Positions 21,962 to 26,162 of a stretch of 26,162 nt of DNA are shown here, in pieces. A program made the position numbers and the translations under genes. The stretch is from JANWHV01 sp035534995 (lineage in GTDB: Bacteria; Chloroflexota; UBA5177; JANWHV01), in assembly GCA_035534995.1 (NCBI GenBank), contig DATLQX010000113.1, positions 1 to 26,162 on the forward strand, in the 5' to 3' direction. How positions within the stretch are numbered: the stretch's first letter is position 1; every line of letters begins with the position of its first letter. Below the pieces are notes generated by a model that did not search any database, was not told the origin of the DNA, and saw only the letters and a list, made by a program, of their open reading frames with translations.

Positions 21962-22641
21962 TTACTTCGATGGCATGTGGCGGCCGGGCCGGCCGGATTC
22001 TGTTACCGCATTATAGCCCGCGCGTTCATCCGCCGCACCGCACGGCGGGCGCGCCAGGCATGTACTGCCACGCGGAGCTAGCGCCTCTCGCCGCGGCTCA
22101 TGTTCTGGGTGGTGACCGGCACCACATCCGTCAATGAGACGGTGGTCTCCGCCGAACCGGGAGCGCGCGGTCACCAGCAGGCGGGCGGCGATGAATGCCT
22201 GCGCCACCGCCTCCCGGCGGGCCGTTCGCTGGGGATCGGGCAGGACAAACTCGCTGATCGCCGCCCGCCGCCGCGTCGTATCCTGCTCGGTGAGGCCGGG
22301 ATCGATCAGGCGGAGGAACAGGGCGCGGGCCAGGGCTCGATCCGCGTCGCTGGCCAGGGCGCCATAGGTTGCCTCGGCATGCAGGGCCAGCGCCCCACGC
22401 GCTCCGCCCAGTGCCTGGTACGCCTGGCTGGTCAAGCAGCGCCCTTCGCGACGGGTGAAGAGTTGATTGAGGGTGAACTGGAGGAGCGGCAGGGCACCCG
22501 CCGCGTCCCTCGCTCCAGGTCGGCAACCCCACGGACGCTCAAGCCCGCGCGCTCGGCCAGCTCTTCCTGGGTCAGTCCGGCGGCTTGCCGGTAGCGCCGG
22601 AGCAAGGCCGCGAAGGTTATCGGCTGGATTGCTCCCTCCAT
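21962..22641 (-). pseudogene. XRE-type HTH joined out of frame to an nSTAND NTPase tail
   Basis: From ATG 22641 the protein starts with a helix-turn-helix: FAALLRRYRQAAGLTQEELA then ERAGLSVRGVADLERG (about residues 9-44). At about 22490-22515 the sequence changes, in another frame, to GALPLLQFTLNQLFTRREGR, then LTSQAYQALGGARGALALHA and FLRLIDPG, which is the C-terminal part of the nSTAND1-type NTPase domain. Intact relatives have about 300 residues between these parts, with Walker A and B, and usually WD40 repeats behind. Here the NTPase core is deleted, the junction is frameshifted, and homology ends again near 22130. This is a clear internal-deletion remnant of a STAND-type regulator or defence protein. 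Confidence 0.65.
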
Positions 22642-22925
22642 CCCGTCCGCCTGTTCCCGCGCCGCGTGGTCGGCGCCGCCTGCGGTCACCGTACCGTGGC
22701 GGTAATCATAGCAGGTTGGGTTGGCCCATTACCTTCCGCCAATCGCGGCGGCCATGGCGGCGGCGACCAGCAACATGGTCCCGGCCGGCGCCTCGGGTAT
22801 ATCCGCCCGACCAGCGGGCGTCGCTACGGGTGAAAGCGCGCCTGTCCGAGTGCCTGGGCCTGCTGGAAGTGCGTCCGCTGGTCGCGGGGACGGACGGGAT
22901 GTAGGGGACAGCGAAAGGGATCGGG
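22642..22925. other. Intergenic region with no supportable gene
   Basis: The stretch between the HTH-nSTAND remnant and the end of the peroxidase gene has open frames of low-complexity Ala/Gly/Arg composition, but none with a recognisable domain or good start. It may hold further degenerate sequence. Confidence 0.3.
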
Positions 22926-24947
22926 CTACGCTACATCGGGTGAACTGGGCTCATCGGGTGAACTGGGCTCCGCCCGATGATGGGGTACGGGGTAGGCATC
23001 AGGCACCGGCGCGACCATTGGGTGAGGGTGCGGTGCCCCTTCCAGCTTCGGCGCCCGCGCCGTGTTCCAGGGGGCAAAGGCGTTCTTGACCTGGTGTAGC
23101 GCCGGAGCGAGCGCGGGAAAGTGGCGAAGCAGGACGGTCGACATGTCATTGTCGGCGATCCACGTCATGCCGGCTTTCGTGTAGACCCGCTCCGTGAAAT
23201 CCGTGGTGAAGAATCGATCACTATTTAAGCGGCGTGAGGCCATGACCGCGAAGATGCGGAAAGCGGTGTCGCTGAAGCCGAACCCCTTCGGCAGCGGCTC
23301 GGCGTACAGCCCCACCATGAGGTCGACCCGGTCAATGTCATTCTCGTAGACGCGGCGCAACCGCGCGGCCCATTCCGGATTGTCCGTTAGTTCCTCGAAC
23401 GTCCGCGCCGGACGGCGATGGACCAGCCGGCGGAACGTATTGTAGCGAGGCACGCCGCGCTCCCGGCTACGCAAAATGTCAATGCTTGCCAGATCGATCA
23501 AGGTGCCGTCCGGCTCAAGGCGCTGACGCAGGAAGCTCGGAAAGTTGTGCAGCGTGATGGCGCCGGGATGCGCGGTCCCGAATGAATAGAGCCCATTGGC
23601 CATGGACACCCGCGCGAGGACATCGTGGGCCTGCCCGTCAGCCACCTCGGGGAACGTGCGCTCCTCAAGGAGCGCATTGCCGACGAGGGAGCGGAAGCTG
23701 AATTCGTCGGGAATCAGGGGGTGCATACGATAGACCGCGACGAACTCTTCGGTCATGGCATAGGGCACGCCGAAGTGATCGGTCGGCGCGCCTGGAATAC
23801 CGCTCAACACCTCACTATCGCTCAGGCGTCCCAGGAGCCGCGACAAGCGCTCTCCTTGCATTCCCCACCAATTGACGCGCATGGCGAGAGGCAGCGCGGG
23901 ATGGCCGAGAATACCTGGGGTCCATTCGACTGTATGGATCTTAGCCAGCAAGGCGGCGATCACCAGGCGGCCATGCTCGAAGAGTTCATCGTCCGACCAC
24001 GTCGGATAGTCCGCCCGTAAGCGATCGCAGACGGCATTATGTTCAAGGGTGAACAATGTGTGCAACAAGCTCAGGCCGATCCACCAGTTGCCCTGTACGC
24101 CCGTGACATCGGTGCCGGTGAGTGGATCTCGGGGCAGCAGGCCGTCCGGTCCGATAGCCAGCTTACCCGCCACGCCGGAGCGCACCCGAGCCTGGCTCCT
24201 TGGATCGCTGCCATAGATCTGGGAAGCGTCCCACCAGTGCGTGACGACATTGGCATAGGTCGGTGGCAAGCCGGTGGTATGTGGTGAATGCGGATCGCGC
24301 CGGGTATGCAGGATCTCCATGGGCCGATGCGGCCAGGGATCGTCAGCCGCGAGAGGAATCCGCCAGCGGTGCTCCTTCGCGTTCTTGCCGTGGCTGAACC
24401 AGTCGTGGACCATGAATTGGAGCCAGGCCGCCGCCAGCAGGTTGAGCGATGTCGCCGGCTTAAACGTATCGCGGGCAAGCAGTTCGTTGCTGATCGTGCG
24501 CGGATTCGGGGTGAGGATGGCTGGCTCGGACTCAGGGTAGGTCGCTTTGATCGGCACATTGCGCCCGAAGCGCGTCTGAGCCGCACCCATGGCCGGATCT
24601 CCGAGATCGTTGTAGGTGCCGTCGGTCGTTCGCGCGGTGAGATAGCGCATATCCGGCGGGGGCGGCGGCACGACGGCCTGGGTATACCGCGGGGTCGCCG
24701 TATCGTGAAGATTGCGCTGCCGCATCCGCATGCGGATGCCGGCGATGGCGATGATTGCCAGGGGCAGCGGCAGCTTGTCCCAGCCAACCAGCCGGTCGAC
24801 CGCTTCCGTCAGGGACATGAACCAGCCCGGAAACCGCGGAGCCCGGCCCTCCACCGGCTGCCGCTGAGCCTGGTGATGGTGCCGCTCCGCCGCGCTGTCC
24901 GACAGTCCGGTGGATCTCGTGGTCCCGGTGCCGAAACGGTTGCCCAT
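22926..24947 (-). CDS. Animal-type heme peroxidase, cyclooxygenase/alpha-dioxygenase-like
   Basis: The 673-aa protein belongs to the peroxidase-cyclooxygenase superfamily. The distal heme histidine is H181 in LQFMVHDWFSHG. The proximal region EEFVAVYRMHPLIPDEF aligns with cyclooxygenase LYHWHPLLPDTF, so H409 is the heme ligand and Y406 matches the catalytic Tyr385 that forms the radical for fatty-acid oxygenation. The segments THWWDASQIYGSDP (about 237-250) and LEHNAVCDRLRADYP (about 301-315) are also typical. Plant alpha-dioxygenases, which oxygenate fatty acids at C2, have about this length and the YRMHPLIPD motif. A fatty-acid dioxygenase role is therefore likely; substrate is inferred. 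ATG 24947 has GGAGG nine bases upstream. A hydrophobic patch at about 60-71 may help membrane binding. The C-terminus ends in a duplicated PSSPDE motif. Confidence 0.88.
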   Translation of the reverse strand: MGNRFGTGTTRSTGLSDSAAERHHHQAQRQPVEGRAPRFPGWFMSLTEAVDRLVGWDKLPLPLAIIAIAGIRMRMRQRNLHDTATPRYTQAVVPPPPPDMRYLTARTTDGTYNDLGDPAMGAAQTRFGRNVPIKATYPESEPAILTPNPRTISNELLARDTFKPATSLNLLAAAWLQFMVHDWFSHGKNAKEHRWRIPLAADDPWPHRPMEILHTRRDPHSPHTTGLPPTYANVVTHWWDASQIYGSDPRSQARVRSGVAGKLAIGPDGLLPRDPLTGTDVTGVQGNWWIGLSLLHTLFTLEHNAVCDRLRADYPTWSDDELFEHGRLVIAALLAKIHTVEWTPGILGHPALPLAMRVNWWGMQGERLSRLLGRLSDSEVLSGIPGAPTDHFGVPYAMTEEFVAVYRMHPLIPDEFSFRSLVGNALLEERTFPEVADGQAHDVLARVSMANGLYSFGTAHPGAITLHNFPSFLRQRLEPDGTLIDLASIDILRSRERGVPRYNTFRRLVHRRPARTFEELTDNPEWAARLRRVYENDIDRVDLMVGLYAEPLPKGFGFSDTAFRIFAVMASRRLNSDRFFTTDFTERVYTKAGMTWIADNDMSTVLLRHFPALAPALHQVKNAFAPWNTARAPKLEGAPHPHPMVAPVPDAYPVPHHRAEPSSPDEPSSPDVA
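22934..22969. repeat. Two tandem 18-bp repeats at the 3' end of the peroxidase gene
   Basis: The 18 bases at 22934-22951 are repeated exactly at 22952-22969. In the peroxidase frame each encodes PSSPDE, giving a short acidic tail just before the stop. A recent slippage duplication is the simple explanation. Confidence 0.85.
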
Positions 24948-25099
24948 GGTGCTCGCCCTCCAACCCCGCGGAGCGTGCCCTGCATCGCAAGGCCGATTGA
25001 ACGCGGACAGTGAGGCCATACACGAGTCTACTGCAAGTACAATACGTCAAACTGCCGCCCATTGGCTAGCGGCGTAGGAGATCTAGGGCGTGTTGTGCG

Positions 25100-25525
25100 T
25101 CATGCGTCTGAGCGCGACTGGGCAATGAGCGCGAGGACGGTATTCGCGAGGGAGATGACTGCCGCGGTCCGGGTGCTACGTGCCGGCAATCCGGCCAACA
25201 CGGCCGCGCCGACATCGGAGGCATGGATGATCGGCGCGATGCGGAGCGCCTGACGCCGCACCTCACCTGGACCAAGCAACAGCTGGATGCCGATGATCAA
25301 GGTGCGCACGCCAAACATCCTGAAGGCATAGAGCGCGGCGGGATTGGCGGCGGGATCGGCTCCCAGGCCGCGCAGGAGGAGCCTGGGTGCGAAGAGCGCT
25401 CCAGCACCATTAACACACCTGATAGCCGCAAGTAGGATCCGGGCAACGTTGCCAAGGCGCGATTCCTGGTCAATCACGCTTCTCTCCTCTCCGCTCGGCA
25501 GGATATTTTCGACCCGCGGGTCCAT
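25100..25525 (-). CDS. Small integral membrane protein of unknown function (DUF4267-like)
   Basis: The product has about 141 aa from ATG 25525. Hydrophobic helices occur at about residues 28-48 (ILLAAIRCVNGAGALFAP), 65-85 (MFGVRTLIIGIQLLLG), 95-110 and 120-136, so three to four membrane spans. The pattern resembles small DUF4267-type membrane proteins, but the match is weak. There is no strong ribosome site; a longer reading from GTG 25567 would overlap the preceding gene. It is on the same strand as the peroxidase and about 150 bases upstream of it, so they might share a transcript. Confidence 0.55.
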   Translation of the reverse strand: MDPRVENILPSGEERSVIDQESRLGNVARILLAAIRCVNGAGALFAPRLLLRGLGADPAANPAALYAFRMFGVRTLIIGIQLLLGPGEVRRQALRIAPIIHASDVGAAVLAGLPARSTRTAAVISLANTVLALIAQSRSDA

Positions 25526-25544
25526 TATCCGACGATTCGCTTCT

Positions 25545-26162
25545 TCACTTTGCCGCGCGCACCACAACTACATCCATGGTATATGGGGGGACACTGACTG
25601 AAAGGGCCGCGCCCGACAGGTGCAAGGCACTAGCCGCGACTTCTGGAGAGCCGAGGCCGGTGTGGGCCGCGTTATCCTGGGCCATGCCGTACGAATAGAT
25701 GGTGGCCGAACCGGCGGCAGTAAAGCCCGAAACGGTGAGCGCCGCCCGCAACACGTCGCTGGGGCTCTTGTTGATCAACAGGAGGGTTACGGATCCATCC
25801 TTCCGGCGCGCGGCGAAGGCATCCAGGAGACGATTGTTGGAGGCGGCCCGGAGTACCTGGTCGCCGCCCGCCGCGAAGTGAGTCAGAAGCTCACGAGTAT
25901 AAAAGGTGGGGTAGCGATCGCCGGCGGACGCAAGCACCTGGTAGCCGCCGTACAGGCGCCAACCATATAACGACGTACTGTTGTTGTTCTTCTTCTCCAT
26001 GCCATCGTCCCGAAAATCCCACCAGAGCAGCGCGTGAAGCTCGGTTTGCGTGGCGTAGCCCAGGCTGTCCGCCAGATACAGGCCGTTTACCAGGCTGGTC
26101 GTCTGCTTGCCGGGGTTGTTGGTCACCGAATTGTTCTCGGTGCAGAAGATCTCTACCCGCCG
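25545..26162 (-). CDS. Glycoside hydrolase, C-terminal part (enters from right window edge)
   Basis: The frame is open to the right edge, so the N-terminal catalytic part lies outside. The visible part begins RRVEIFCTENNSVTNNPGKQ. A strand ending in a Glu followed by Asn (TENN; Glu at 26136-26138) is typical of the nucleophile strand in (beta/alpha)8 glycosidases of the arabinofuranosidase/GH39-GH44 kind. Next come SLVNGLYLADSLGYATQTEL and LLWWDFRDDG, which close the barrel, then a beta-sandwich domain with KDGSVTLLLINKSPSD and a C-terminal PPYTMDVVVV strand. It probably acts on plant polysaccharide; the GH family cannot be fixed from this fragment. A GTG within it at 26126 is an internal codon, not the start. 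Confidence 0.7.
   Translation of the reverse strand, partial: RRVEIFCTENNSVTNNPGKQTTSLVNGLYLADSLGYATQTELHALLWWDFRDDGMEKKNNNSTSLYGWRLYGGYQVLASAGDRYPTFYTRELLTHFAAGGDQVLRAASNNRLLDAFAARRKDGSVTLLLINKSPSDVLRAALTVSGFTAAGSATIYSYGMAQDNAAHTGLGSPEVAASALHLSGAALSVSVPPYTMDVVVVRAAK

Noticed and set aside
1..26162. tRNA, rRNA and complete insertion sequences
   Set aside because: I saw no tRNA-like T-loop/anticodon arrangement, no rRNA and no transposase gene; the rearrangement scars carry no recognisable element ends apart from the two palindromes.

Overview
The window is about 26 kb of high-GC bacterial chromosome. It carries a housekeeping-type sigma-70 factor, a peptide ABC importer, a thiolase, an HD-GYP protein, KaiC-like ATPases, zinc-finger anti-sigma factors, Uma2-type nucleases and HTH-nSTAND proteins. 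This mix, with many TTG and GTG starts, fits a Chloroflexota bacterium (Thermomicrobia- or Ktedonobacteria-like). That placement is inferred from gene content; there is no rRNA or other marker to confirm it.

Layout. 1-663 (minus): the 5' part of a class III-type lanthionine synthetase (LanKC) that runs off the left edge and looks frameshifted, preceded by a 42-codon ORF that could be its precursor peptide. 1241-2761 (minus): an ECF-like sigma factor and a double zinc-finger anti-sigma factor. 3030-4715 (plus): a sigma-70/RpoD-like factor, divergent from the ECF gene. 5147-8756 (plus): a dipeptide/oligopeptide ABC importer (binding protein, intercistronic hairpin, two permeases) with no ATPase genes, followed by an MsrP/YedY-like molybdoenzyme. 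9454-10530: a patch with a truncated ATPase gene, two related palindromes and one exported protein of unknown function. 10570-11618 (minus): a DUF3618 protein and a holin-X-type membrane protein. 11796-13735 (plus): a double-domain KaiC-like ATPase translationally coupled to a response regulator.

The most striking locus is 13753-16967 (plus). It has its own promoter and encodes an 872-aa modular protein. The N-terminus carries the LQRAVGNRAV-type motif typical of proteins associated with extracellular contractile injection systems (eCIS). Charged coiled coils with a 9-residue repeat and a set of about four roughly 60-aa repeats follow, and the protein ends in a barnase-family ribonuclease domain with the catalytic Glu, Arg and His in place. 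The next gene overlaps it as TGATG and encodes a barstar-like protein. I read this as a polymorphic toxin with its cognate immunity protein. No injection-system structural genes lie in the window, so the delivery route is open.

17017-19492 (minus): an M55 D-aminopeptidase and a membrane HD-GYP protein. 19742-20236: a small exported protein. 20321-20713: a Uma2 remnant. 20749-21951 (minus): an acetyl-CoA acyltransferase. 21962-22641 (minus): a pseudogene in which an XRE-type HTH is joined out of frame to the tail of an nSTAND NTPase domain. 22926-24947 (minus): a heme peroxidase of the cyclooxygenase/alpha-dioxygenase type. 25100-25525: a small membrane protein. 25545-26162: the C-terminal part of a glycoside hydrolase that enters from the right edge. 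Several remnants and abrupt junctions show that parts of this region have been rearranged.
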